Of a DNA stretch of 42,160 nt, positions 12,416 through 20,269 are shown in pieces. The stretch lies in IMG/VR virus record IMGVR_UViG_3300020457_000001, positions 1-42,160 of that record; one strand, written 5' to 3'. The translations under genes were made by a program, and so were the position numbers. The DNA comes from a virus. The notes under the pieces are model-generated. The model was not told the DNA's origin. It worked only from the letters and a program-made list of their open reading frames with translations, and ran no database searches. Each line of letters begins with the position of its first letter. Position 1 is the first letter of the stretch.

Positions 12416-14980
12416 ATGGCAAAAACTGTTCCTGTCGGTGATGGAATACCGCCTGAGTTTTATCGCAATGCGATAGACCTTAATCGGTTTAGTAATAGCG
12501 TTTCCAAAAAGCTGGTTACTTCATATAACAATGTGATGTTAAAAGCTGTTGAGAAATTAAAAATCATTGAAAGACAACCATTAAACGAAAGACCTGCTTA
12601 TAAGACTGCAAGATTAAGAGCGTTAATAAAACAAACAAAGGAGAGTTTAAATTCTTGGGCTAATGGAAGTGTTGATGATTTAATTGCTGAGCTTGAAGGG
12701 GTTGCGAAAGTACAGGCAGGATTTGTTGAGAATCAATTAAAGAAATCAATTCCCAAAGGCATGGCTGAAAAGATCCATGACCAAATTGGTTATTCTTTTA
12801 GGTCTGTTGCTGTTAGTCCGTCATTTGCTAAGTCTGTTGTAACTACAGATCCAACTGCTATTAACCTTGCTGTTTTAAAAAGTGAGTTAGCAGGAATTAC
12901 GAAAGATAAGAAAGCAAGGACAAAAGGAACTTTTAAATTAACTGCCAAAGAAGGCCAGACAATAACGCTACCTAATGGAAACACGGTTAAGAAATCATTT
13001 TTAGGGATAGCAGAGGCAGAAGCAAAACGATTAAACCAAGTGGTTAGGAGTGGGCTTTTGTCTGGTGATACAACTCCCGAAATTGTTAGAGAGTTAGTTG
13101 GAAATTTAAAGAAAGACCAAAAAGGAAGTTTAAGTCAGCTACTTGCACAAGGAGGAGCTGCAACTAAAAGTGCAAATAATCAGGTGATGACGATTGTTAG
13201 AACTACTGTCAATCAGGTCACGAATACAGCAAGCCAAGCTGTTTATAAAGCTAATCCTGATGTAACGGAGGAATATCGTTATGTTGCTACGCTTGATTCT
13301 CGAACTTCTCCTGTTTGCAGAGATCTAGATGGTCAAGTTTTTAAATATAATCAGGGGCCAGTACCGCCTCAACATTTTGGTTGTAGGTCAACAACTGTAG
13401 CTGTTGTTAATTATAAGAAATGGGATTTCACACCGCCTCCTGCTGGAAAAAGGGCAAGCGTTGGTGGGCCTGTTCCTGCTAATACAACTTATGGAAAATG
13501 GTTATATGGTGAACGTGCAAAAGGGTCAAAATTTAAACCCGGAGCAGAACAAATAAAAGCATTAGGAGAACAAAAGGCCAAATATTTTAATCGACTGTCT
13601 AATAAATATGGCCCTGACCAAGCACTAAAGAAATTAATTAGAGAAGACAATACAGAAGTTTCTTTGGGTCAGTTACAAAAGAGATATGGCAACCCTGAAG
13701 ACATAAAACCAAAAGCTAAAAAGACAAAACTGCTTTCAGATAAAGAGAAAAAATCACTTGCTGCATTTGAAAAAATCAAACCACCTTCAAAAGCTTTGAT
13801 AGCTAAAGAAGGAAAATATATGACTGCGGCAGAAAAAGCAGGAACAGTTAAATACACCCCTTTGACAACAGCACAAAAGAAATTAGTTGATCAGTCAATT
13901 TCTGAAACCAAATTCAAAAAATCTGTTCAAGATATTGTTCCTGAAGTTGCTACGTTTGAAAAACTTCCTAAAGGTGAACAAAGTACAATCAAATTCTTAG
14001 ATAATCTAAAACTAAATTCTGAAGCAGAACAAAAATATTGGAAATCAGCTAAAGCTTTTAACTCTAAATTAATTCCTAAAAATCAATTTAAAACAATTAC
14101 TCCAAAGCAATTAGCTCGCAGGATTGAAGATGACAAGATTGCAAAACTACAAAAGAAATTTGATAACAAAGCCAAGAAAGCTTTGCAGCCTAAGAAAGAA
14201 ATCAAAAAACGAGATCTAAGAAAATGGGACGATCCAAGTTTCCTTGATAAGAAACTTGCAGGTGAATCAAAAACAAGTGCAGTTCGTAAAAGTTCAGGTT
14301 TAGGAAAGAAAACATCTGAAGATTTGATGTTTAAGCCAAAGCCAGAAGAAGTTGGTTTGACAAAAGCTAAATTTAAGCAAACGGAGGAAACTATAGGGCA
14401 ATGGGCAGGAAGTGATTATGTTCAACTTCGTGGTGTTCAGTTAAATCAAGCACAAGCGGTAGGTGCTCAACTCAATCCTGCTCAAGTTAAGCATTTAAAA
14501 CGATATAGAGATATAAGGGCAAGAACTGAAGGAGTTCGAAATCAATGGGCTAGATATGCAGATCAGATGGAAGACTATATTTCAAAGGCTCCAAAGTGGA
14601 AAGGAAAGCCGCAAGGTTTAATGGCAGGAAATAAAGATATAAATGTTGATGGAACAATTTTTAGAGGAATGGGTTTTGATGATAAAAAAATAATTGAGTC
14701 AATTGTTGAATCTTATAAAAGAGGTGATGCTGGTTTGACAATGGAAAGTTGGACTGCTAACAGGCAAATAGCAAGTGGGTTCTCAGGTAATAAACATTCT
14801 GTAATAATTAAACAAGTCAACAAATATGGAACATCTATTGAACCGTGGAATGGATTACAAGAAAGAGAAATACTTCAACCTAGAGGAGTTCGTTATAAAG
14901 TTCTTTCTGCGGAAACAAAACAATGGGCAGAAGGAGGCATTGAGAAATCTTTTACAGAAATCACTTTAGAAGCGTATTAA
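12416..14980 (+). CDS. MuF head morphogenesis protein with C-terminal ADP-ribosyltransferase-like domain
   Basis: The 854-residue protein begins one base after the portal stop. Residues about 1-255 are helical. Residues 255-332 are a MuF (SPP1 gp7-like) minor head domain with T-L-D-S-R-T-S-P-V-C and P-P-Q-H-F-G-C-R-S. A long Lys-rich region (about 350-690) follows. Residues about 700-854 resemble an ADP-ribosyltransferase: R750 in F-R-G-M, S778-W-T780 in the position of the S-T-S motif, and E816-R-E818 as the E-x-E motif. That set (R-S-E) is the catalytic signature of arginine-targeting toxins such as the C2/iota group. MuF proteins sit inside the capsid near the portal and can be ejected with DNA, so the tail domain may modify a host protein at the start of infection. 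Confidence 0.85.
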   Translation: MAKTVPVGDGIPPEFYRNAIDLNRFSNSVSKKLVTSYNNVMLKAVEKLKIIERQPLNERPAYKTARLRALIKQTKESLNSWANGSVDDLIAELEGVAKVQAGFVENQLKKSIPKGMAEKIHDQIGYSFRSVAVSPSFAKSVVTTDPTAINLAVLKSELAGITKDKKARTKGTFKLTAKEGQTITLPNGNTVKKSFLGIAEAEAKRLNQVVRSGLLSGDTTPEIVRELVGNLKKDQKGSLSQLLAQGGAATKSANNQVMTIVRTTVNQVTNTASQAVYKANPDVTEEYRYVATLDSRTSPVCRDLDGQVFKYNQGPVPPQHFGCRSTTVAVVNYKKWDFTPPPAGKRASVGGPVPANTTYGKWLYGERAKGSKFKPGAEQIKALGEQKAKYFNRLSNKYGPDQALKKLIREDNTEVSLGQLQKRYGNPEDIKPKAKKTKLLSDKEKKSLAAFEKIKPPSKALIAKEGKYMTAAEKAGTVKYTPLTTAQKKLVDQSISETKFKKSVQDIVPEVATFEKLPKGEQSTIKFLDNLKLNSEAEQKYWKSAKAFNSKLIPKNQFKTITPKQLARRIEDDKIAKLQKKFDNKAKKALQPKKEIKKRDLRKWDDPSFLDKKLAGESKTSAVRKSSGLGKKTSEDLMFKPKPEEVGLTKAKFKQTEETIGQWAGSDYVQLRGVQLNQAQAVGAQLNPAQVKHLKRYRDIRARTEGVRNQWARYADQMEDYISKAPKWKGKPQGLMAGNKDINVDGTIFRGMGFDDKKIIESIVESYKRGDAGLTMESWTANRQIASGFSGNKHSVIIKQVNKYGTSIEPWNGLQEREILQPRGVRYKVLSAETKQWAEGGIEKSFTEITLEAY

Positions 14981-15138
14981 TAAGCTTCAGGTGGTTTCTC
15001 TGAAACACGGGTTATTTTGATGCCTAATTTTTTCATGTCTTTGGTTACTTCTTCATCCGTTCTTTTGTCTTCAGGGTCTATTGAATAACCCATACTAAGA
15101 TCCGTAAACCTTTCGGAGGCTCTGTCTTTTTTTTGCAT
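14977..15138 (-). CDS. Opposite-strand 53-aa gene inside the late operon
   Basis: The frame runs from ATG 15138 to TAA 14977 and overlaps the MuF stop codon by 4 bases on the other strand. The product is highly charged with almost equal acidic and basic residues (M-Q-K-K-D-R-A-S-E-R-F start, then D-P-E-D-K-R-T-D-E-E-V). It has its own early-type promoter with operator (15158-15187) but lacks the TCAACCACA leader. It is the only leftward gene between 8057 and 39736, so it behaves like an inserted early gene. Position next to the ADP-ribosyltransferase domain makes an immunity or regulator role worth testing; nothing in its sequence shows this. Confidence 0.65.
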   Translation of the reverse strand: MQKKDRASERFTDLSMGYSIDPEDKRTDEEVTKDMKKLGIKITRVSEKPPEAY

Positions 15139-15157
15139 TGTTTTTTAGTCTTAGACC

Positions 15158-15187
15158 TATCTTAATAAGATTAGTGCTTTTTGTAAA
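15158..15187 (-). promoter_or_regulatory. Early-type promoter/operator inside the late operon
   Basis: Minus strand: TTTACA (15187-15182), 17-base spacer, TAAGAT (15164-15159) in a shortened palindrome (15158-15173). The design and spacing equal the early promoters 7-13 kb away. Confidence 0.7.
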
Positions 15188-15225
15188 TTATGTTGATAAG
15201 ATAAGCAATAACCTTGTGGGTTTCC

Positions 15226-15906
15226 ATGTCTGACGAAACAACTGCTCCTGTGGAGCAAGCTGTTGATTCTGAAAAAGAGAATCTTAAAGCTGAAATTGAA
15301 GCAATGCGTAAAAAAAACGCTGAGCTTATAGATGAATACAAAAAAGCAAAAGAAAGATCAAAAGCTGTTCCTGCTGATGTTGATGTTCAAGCCTTAATTG
15401 ATTTCAAAAACAATGCAGAACAAGTTGAACTTGAAAAGCAAGGAAAATATACAGAAGCAAGATCAAAACTTGAAGAACAATACAGAGAAAGATCAGCCGA
15501 AAAGGACAAAAAAATTACAGAACTTGAAACAAAAGTCCGAGAGCTGGAACTTATTTCCCCTGCCTTACAAACCTTGGCGGAGATAGTGCATGACCCAAGT
15601 TTAGTATTAAATAATTTCCTACCTAAAGATAAAATTGAAGTTGATAATGGTGTTCCTGTTGTTGTTGATGGATACGAAAGAACGCCTGTTAATGAGTGGG
15701 CAAAAGGGAAGTTACCTGATTACATTTTAAAGCAACCAAAACCTCAAGGTGGTGGTGCTCCTGCTGGTAGATCTAGCGGCGGTGAAATTCCTGCTGGAAC
15801 TAAAAACCCATTTGCACAAGAAACTTTTAATATTACTGAACAGATGAGACTTTATAGAACAGACAAAGATTTATATGATCGCTTGAAAAATGCAGTTAAA
15901 CGCTAA
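15226..15906 (+). CDS. Capsid scaffolding protein
   Basis: From ATG 15226 the protein has 226 residues; an upstream in-frame TTG at 15214 would add four. It is acidic and helical with a long coiled coil (about 15-110: K-E-N-L-K-A-E-I-E-A-M-R-K-K, E-L-E-T-K-V-R-E-L-E) and a Gly/Pro-rich linker near 175-195. The C-terminal helix is basic (M-R-L-Y-R-T-D-K-D-L-Y-D-R-L). This is the standard build of phage scaffolds, which chaperone capsid assembly and bind the capsid protein with the C-terminal helix. It lies directly before the major capsid gene. Confidence 0.85.
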   Translation: MSDETTAPVEQAVDSEKENLKAEIEAMRKKNAELIDEYKKAKERSKAVPADVDVQALIDFKNNAEQVELEKQGKYTEARSKLEEQYRERSAEKDKKITELETKVRELELISPALQTLAEIVHDPSLVLNNFLPKDKIEVDNGVPVVVDGYERTPVNEWAKGKLPDYILKQPKPQGGGAPAGRSSGGEIPAGTKNPFAQETFNITEQMRLYRTDKDLYDRLKNAVKR

Positions 15907-15987
15907 TATGGTTGCATAAGGCAAGGCTGTGCTGAGCCGTAAGGGTTTGTGACCCACACCGTAAAACTAATTTTTAGGTAATTTTTC

Positions 15988-17013
15988 ATGGCAACCGTAA
16001 GGTCTGACGTGATTATCCCCGAAATTTTTACGCCATATTTAATTGAGCAATCTACTAAGCGTGATGCCTTCTTGGCTAGCGGTGTGGTTCAGCCTATGGC
16101 GGAATTAAATGCAACAGAGGGTGGTGATTTCGTTAACGTTCCTTTCTGGAAAGCAAACCTTTCTGGAGATTTCGAGGTATTAACTGACAGTAGTTCTTTA
16201 ACACCCGGAAAGATTCAAGCTGATAAGCAGATTTCTGTGATCCTTCATAGAGGTCGTGCATGGGAAGCAAGAGATTTAGCTGCTTTGGCTGCTGGCTCTG
16301 ATCCTATGGCTGCTATTGGTGCAAAAGTTGGGAATTACATTGCTCACCAAAGACAAAAAGATTTGCTTTCAGCATTGTCTGGTGTGTTTGGTTCAATTAA
16401 TGCAAATGACAGCAACTCTGCTTTGTTTGCTAATTGCATCGACTCAGAGAGTGGTGATACTCCAACTGCTTTAAGTCCAAAGCACGTTGCAAAAGCAAAA
16501 TCAATTCTTGGTGATGCTGGCGACCAACTTTCTGCTGTTTGTATGCACTCAAAAGTGTATTACGACTTAGTAGAACGTAAGCTGGTTGATTATGTTCTTG
16601 CCTCTGACACAAACGCAACTGCAACTGCTTCTGGTGGTTCTATTGCTCCTGCTTACGGCGGCAATGGCTCGGTTCCTACATATTGTGGGCTTCGAGTTAT
16701 CGTTTCTGACGATGTGGCAAAAACTGGTTCTGGTGCTTCTACTGAGTACTCAACCTACTTCTTCACACCCGGAGCTATTGCTTCTGGCGAACAGGCAGGT
16801 TTAACAACAGAAACAGATAGAGACATCCTTGCAAAATCAGATGCAATGGCTGTTGATCTTCATTACACATATCACCCTGTTGGTACTAAGTGGGCTGTTA
16901 CAACAACAAACCCAACTCGTGCTCAACTTGAAACCGTAGCCAACTGGTCGAAGGTGTATGAACAAAAAAATATAGGGATTGTTCGTGCAACTAACGTTTC
17001 CAATCAGGATTAG
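15988..17013 (+). CDS. Major capsid protein
   Basis: The 341-residue protein is of the HK97-fold group related to Gp13/P22-like coat proteins. It starts with an N-terminal arm (I-I-P-E-I-F-T-P-Y-L-I-E-Q-S) and has G-G-D-F-V-N-V-P-F-W (E-loop region) and R-A-W-E-A-R-D-L-A. The long backbone helix A-K-A-K-S-I-L-G-D follows, then C-M-H-S-K-V-Y-Y-D-L and a C-terminal beta part with Y-H-P-V-G-T-K-W. It forms the icosahedral shell. A short GGGT/ACCC stem-loop occupies the 81-base gap before its ATG. It is preceded by scaffold and followed by a probable decoration protein, a standard head order. Confidence 0.92.
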   Translation: MATVRSDVIIPEIFTPYLIEQSTKRDAFLASGVVQPMAELNATEGGDFVNVPFWKANLSGDFEVLTDSSSLTPGKIQADKQISVILHRGRAWEARDLAALAAGSDPMAAIGAKVGNYIAHQRQKDLLSALSGVFGSINANDSNSALFANCIDSESGDTPTALSPKHVAKAKSILGDAGDQLSAVCMHSKVYYDLVERKLVDYVLASDTNATATASGGSIAPAYGGNGSVPTYCGLRVIVSDDVAKTGSGASTEYSTYFFTPGAIASGEQAGLTTETDRDILAKSDAMAVDLHYTYHPVGTKWAVTTTNPTRAQLETVANWSKVYEQKNIGIVRATNVSNQD

Positions 17014-17025
17014 AGGTAACTAACT

Positions 17026-17391
17026 ATGGCATCACAATTTGAAGCCGTTGCTGGTAAAGCTATTGGTTACACAACTGGTGGAACTGTTACTCAAGCAACT
17101 AACAAATCAACGGCTGTAACTCTAAATACGGAGTCAGGCCAGGTAACAATGAACGCTGCTGCTTTAGCAGACGGCGCAGAAGTTACATTTCAAGTTAACA
17201 ATGATCGTGTAGCTGCAACTGACGTTGTAGTTGTTAACCACGGATCAGGTGGAACTGCGGGTGCTTATTGGCTCGTTGTTTCTACTGTTGCTGCTGGTTC
17301 TTTTAAAGTTACTGTTGGAAATCTTTCTGGCGGTTCTTTGAGCCAAGCAATTGTCATTAACTATGCTCTTGTAAAAGGTGCATCTAGCTAA
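17026..17391 (+). CDS. Probable capsid decoration protein
   Basis: The 121-residue beta-rich protein has V-T-L-N-T-E-S-G-Q-V-T-M-N-A-A-A-L-A, V-V-V-N-H-G-S-G-G-T-A-G-A-Y and F-K-V-T-V-G-N-L-S-G-G-S-L-S. This sequence type recurs next to the major capsid gene in marine phages and has the size of head-stabilising decoration proteins. It would sit on the outside of the capsid. No enzyme motif is visible. Confidence 0.7.
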   Translation: MASQFEAVAGKAIGYTTGGTVTQATNKSTAVTLNTESGQVTMNAAALADGAEVTFQVNNDRVAATDVVVVNHGSGGTAGAYWLVVSTVAAGSFKVTVGNLSGGSLSQAIVINYALVKGASS

Positions 17392-17549
17392 TGGGAATGT
17401 TCGCATTTAGGCGAATGAAGGAAAGGGAGGCTGCCGCACAGGTGGCCTCTACTCCTGTTGAAGCTGTCAAGCCAAAACAAAAACGCAAGCGTAAACCTAA
17501 AGTTTCTTCTAATGGCAATAACGATAGTAGCGACAGCAGGAGCAGCTAA
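17391..17549 (+). CDS. Basic 52-aa head-region protein
   Basis: The ATG overlaps the previous stop (TAATG), and the frame runs to TAA 17547-17549. The protein starts M-G-M-F-A-F-R-R-M-K-E-R-E-A-A-A and has a very basic centre (K-P-K-Q-K-R-K-R-K-P-K) and a Ser/Asn-rich tail. Its last 38 bases are also the first codons of the connector gene in another frame. Small basic proteins of this kind occur next to capsid genes of several phages; DNA binding inside the head is possible. Confidence 0.6.
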   Translation: MGMFAFRRMKEREAAAQVASTPVEAVKPKQKRKRKPKVSSNGNNDSSDSRSS

Positions 17550-18072
17550 CGCTAACAGCTATTTAACTCTTTCTGATACACAAGATCTAATTGATGGTCT
17601 TGTAGAAGATGATGATGTTGCTGCATGGGCATCTGCTACAACTGACCAAAAAAATAGAGCTTTATATTCAGCAACTCAACGGATTGACCGAGAAAGATTT
17701 TTAGGAGCAAGAGCAACAGATACTCAAGCATTGCAATGGCCTCGAACAGGAGTAAGAAAGCCTGATACTTATATCAATACTTATGCAACTGGTTTTCCTT
17801 TTCGTATAACAACAGATTATTTTACAGATACAGAAATTCCAGACCAAATAAAAAAAGCATTAGCTGTTTTATCTGTTTATTTGAATAACAATAAAGACGG
17901 TCTTGGGCTTAGTGGATTAGAGGATTATCAGAATATTAAAGTTGGATCTTTGGATGCAACTCCTAATTCTTATGGTGCTGTTGGTGCTGATCGTGTCCCA
18001 CCAATGTTTGAAAGATACTTCACAGGCATTAGAATTAGTGGACCCGGTAACATCGCTGTAAAAAGAAGCTAA
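17512..18072 (+). CDS. Head-tail adaptor (DnaT-like/gp6-like connector)
   Basis: Started at ATG 17512 the protein has 186 residues and reads M-A-I-T-I-V-A-T-A-G-A-A-N-A-N-S-Y-L-T-L. This is the start seen in the phage family labelled DnaT-like, in fact head-tail adaptors: after N-S-Y comes a helix with W-A-S-A-T-T-D-Q-K-N-R-A-L, then Q-W-P-R-T-G and P-D-Q-I-K-K-A-L-A. A longer frame upstream overlaps the basic 52-residue gene and is unlikely. The adaptor ring binds under the portal. Confidence 0.85.
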   Translation: MAITIVATAGAANANSYLTLSDTQDLIDGLVEDDDVAAWASATTDQKNRALYSATQRIDRERFLGARATDTQALQWPRTGVRKPDTYINTYATGFPFRITTDYFTDTEIPDQIKKALAVLSVYLNNNKDGLGLSGLEDYQNIKVGSLDATPNSYGAVGADRVPPMFERYFTGIRISGPGNIAVKRS

Positions 18073-18308
18073 TGGGAATGTCTTATCCTGCTGCAATCAT
18101 CATCACAGACACAAACGCCCATACTGGGAGGTTTGGAAAAATAACTTGCTTAACAGATTCAACTGTTACGTTGGTTTCTTCAAATGTCACGAAGAATGGT
18201 TCTTCAACTGTTTCTGGGATTGATCTAAAAGCAAGCACAGAGATTGAAGGAGTTTTTACCAGCATCACTCAAACAAGTGCAGGGTCAGTTATTGCTTATA
18301 GGATCTAA
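18072..18308 (+). CDS. Small beta-structured head protein, 78 aa
   Basis: The 78-residue protein has G-R-F-G-K-I-T-C-L-T-D-S-T-V-T-L and G-V-F-T-S-I-T-Q-T-S-A-G-S-V-I-A-Y. This compact beta design recurs in phages as a small head or neck-associated protein, possibly a trimeric fibre or decoration module. It starts in a TAATG overlap and ends in another with the next gene, so it belongs to the connector cluster. The exact role is unknown. Confidence 0.65.
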   Translation: MGMSYPAAIIITDTNAHTGRFGKITCLTDSTVTLVSSNVTKNGSSTVSGIDLKASTEIEGVFTSITQTSAGSVIAYRI

Positions 18309-18667
18309 TGGCTGTAAAACCTAAAGGCTTTAGGAAAGCTGCAAAGAAAGTTCTTAAAGCCGTTGGTGGTGATGTAACAATTCGTAAAGTTACAGGAAGT
18401 GCTTATAACACAACTACAGGAACAGTTGGAGAGACAACAGCAGATACAACTGTTAAAGGTTTTGTTGAAGGTGTTATTGCAAGACAAGTTGATGATTTAG
18501 TAAAAGCAACTGATAAGCGTTTAACAATTGCTGCTTCTGATTTGGATTACACTCCAACAGTTTCAGATCGTGTTGTTATTAGTTCTAAGGTTTATCAAAT
18601 AATTCGAGTTGAAACAACAGAACAAGGTAATACTGCTATTAGTTATGAACTGATTTTGAGGTTGTAA
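18308..18667 (+). CDS. Head-closure / neck protein
   Basis: The 119-residue protein has a basic helical start (K-G-F-R-K-A-A-K-K-V-L-K-A) then a beta barrel (D-V-T-I-R-K-V-T-G ... V-K-G-F-V-E-G-V ... D-R-V-V-I-S-S-K-V-Y-Q-I-I-R-V-E). The order of strands with a late S-K-V-Y-Q-I-I is typical of head-closure proteins (SPP1 gp16/HK97 gp9 type), which stop DNA leakage and bind the tail. It stands between adaptor and tail completion genes with one-base overlaps. Confidence 0.75.
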   Translation: MAVKPKGFRKAAKKVLKAVGGDVTIRKVTGSAYNTTTGTVGETTADTTVKGFVEGVIARQVDDLVKATDKRLTIAASDLDYTPTVSDRVVISSKVYQIIRVETTEQGNTAISYELILRL

Positions 18668-19077
18668 TGGCTGCTAAATGGAAAGGCCCAAAGCCTGAAA
18701 AGTTTGCATTTGTAATTGAGCAAAGAATGAACGCTTTGCTTAGTCAGGCTGTCTTACATACAGACACAATGCTGAAGCAAGAAAGCCCTGTAGATTTAGG
18801 AACTTTCCAGAATAGTTGGCAGGTTGGAGAGAATGGAACAGGGGAATACGAAGGAGAAGCAGGTTTAAGTGTTCCAGATATTAGAGGTATGAATTACAGA
18901 CCCGGAAATGAAAAAATTGGTAATACTTATACAATTCATAACTCACTTCCTTATGCAGAAGCATTAGCAGCAGGTCATAGTAAACAAGCAGACCCCGGTT
19001 GGATTCAACAAATTGCAAAAGATATGCAAGGCTGGATTCAAATTAATGCAAAACGAATTGGTAAGGACAGCGTATGA
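18667..19077 (+). CDS. Tail completion protein (HK97 gp10-like)
   Basis: The 136-residue protein contains the HK97 gp10-family mark E-S-P-V-D-L-G-T-F-Q-N-S-W, followed by a beta part and Y-T-I-H-N-S-L-P-Y-A-E-A-L-A-A-G-H-S. Such proteins cap the head-proximal end of the tail. It overlaps its neighbours by 1 and 4 bases, which fits the fixed order of head closure, gp10 and tail terminator. Confidence 0.85.
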   Translation: MAAKWKGPKPEKFAFVIEQRMNALLSQAVLHTDTMLKQESPVDLGTFQNSWQVGENGTGEYEGEAGLSVPDIRGMNYRPGNEKIGNTYTIHNSLPYAEALAAGHSKQADPGWIQQIAKDMQGWIQINAKRIGKDSV

Positions 19078-19499
19078 GCAGCACTTTCAACGATGTTAGG
19101 GCCGCAATAGAAGGACGTATTGCCACAGAAATGGCATTAAGTCCTGCTTATCCTGTTGCTTATCAAAACGCTCCTTTTACTCCACCAAATAACACACCTT
19201 GGGTTCAAGTATTTATTAGATTTGGGTCTAACAATTATGCAACATTACAAGCACCAGCCACAGGGGAATCGTTTAACCGTCAGACAGGTACTTTGGTTAT
19301 TAATGTATTTAGTCCTGCTGGTGTTGGGGCAGGTGCAAACCTAACAATTGGAGAACGTATTAAAGATAAATTTGACAGAGCGAAATTTAGCAGTATTATT
19401 TTTGATCCTTGTTCAGGATTAGCTACAATACAACCAGCAGAGCAAGAAGCGTTTTATCAAACGCAATTCTCAGCTACATTTGACGCATACTTAGACTAA
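19074..19499 (+). CDS. Tail terminator protein
   Basis: The 141-residue protein has the pattern of tail terminators (lambda gpU-like, DUF4128): an N-terminal helix (V-R-A-A-I-E-G-R-I), P-W-V-Q-V-F-I-R-F-G-S, then R-Q-T-G-T-L-V-I-N-V-F-S-P-A-G-V-G and a long helix with R-I-K-D-K-F-D-R-A. A final strand Q-T-Q-F-S-A-T-F-D-A-Y follows. A hexamer closes the tail tube at its chosen length. It lies just before the major tube gene. Confidence 0.85.
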   Translation: MSSTFNDVRAAIEGRIATEMALSPAYPVAYQNAPFTPPNNTPWVQVFIRFGSNNYATLQAPATGESFNRQTGTLVINVFSPAGVGAGANLTIGERIKDKFDRAKFSSIIFDPCSGLATIQPAEQEAFYQTQFSATFDAYLD

Positions 19500-19508
19500 T
19501 TTAATTCA

Positions 19509-20267
19509 ATGGCTGTCACTGTTCTGTCTGGTACTTCAGGCGCACTTTATTACAAACCTGCTGGTACCACTGGTACGTTCGGGACTGGAGACGTGACCAT
19601 TGGGACTGAAACTATGGTTGTTCAAGCTTACTTAAATTTGAAAGTAGGCGACCCAGTTAAGTTTCAAGTAGTTGATTCTTCTACAGGTGGATCAGGGACA
19701 GGAACTTTACCTGCTGGTTTAACTGCTGGAACGACTTATTACATTAAAACTTATACAGCAAGTACTGGAGCAATGACTGTCTCAGCTACTAACGGTGGTT
19801 CTGCTGTGAACCTAACTGATGTGGGAACAGCCGCAGCTCCTAATGAGTTTGAGGTTTATTACAACGATTACGCTTCAGTTGGTCAAGTTCAATCTTGGTC
19901 GTTTGAAGTAACAAGAAGTGAAATTGACGTAACAACAATTGGTCAAACAGTTGGGCAATACGCACCATTTAAAACTTACATTTCTGGCTTTGCTGATGGA
20001 TCAGGTAGTGCAAGTGTTTACGTTACTGACGAGGATGCGGCTTTATCTAACAGACTTGTAGAAGATGTTTTGCAACGTCAGCAAGTGGGGGCAGCGTTTA
20101 GGCTTTATCAAGATAAGCAAGGAACAGAAGCATTAAGTAGAAGCATTTCAATGGATGCTGTTTTGCTTTCTGCAAGTTTCACTGTTAATCCAGATGATGC
20201 ACAAATGGTTGAGGTTGCCTTTAGACCTAATAATGCACCAACTTTTGACTTAAGCACTTCTTCATAA
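19509..20267 (+). CDS. Major tail tube protein
   Basis: The 252-residue protein has an N-terminal Thr/Gly-rich insert (about 20-115) and a tube-protein core from residue 116. It reads Q-V-Q-S-W-S-F-E-V-T-R-S at 126-137, then I-D-V-T-T-I-G-Q at 139-146, and ends with the strand F-T-V-N-P-D-D-A-Q-M-V-E-V-A-F. Its position between tail terminator and tail assembly chaperone is the canonical one for the tube. Two other genes (28723 and 29220) carry the same core motif, so the genome holds three tube-like proteins; this one is the likely main tube. Confidence 0.85.
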   Translation: MAVTVLSGTSGALYYKPAGTTGTFGTGDVTIGTETMVVQAYLNLKVGDPVKFQVVDSSTGGSGTGTLPAGLTAGTTYYIKTYTASTGAMTVSATNGGSAVNLTDVGTAAAPNEFEVYYNDYASVGQVQSWSFEVTRSEIDVTTIGQTVGQYAPFKTYISGFADGSGSASVYVTDEDAALSNRLVEDVLQRQQVGAAFRLYQDKQGTEALSRSISMDAVLLSASFTVNPDDAQMVEVAFRPNNAPTFDLSTSS

Positions 20268-20269
20268 GA

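Noticed and set aside
15907-15987. Riboswitch-like element before the major capsid gene
   Set aside because: Only a short GGGT/ACCC stem is visible in 81 bases; too little structure to support a regulatory RNA.
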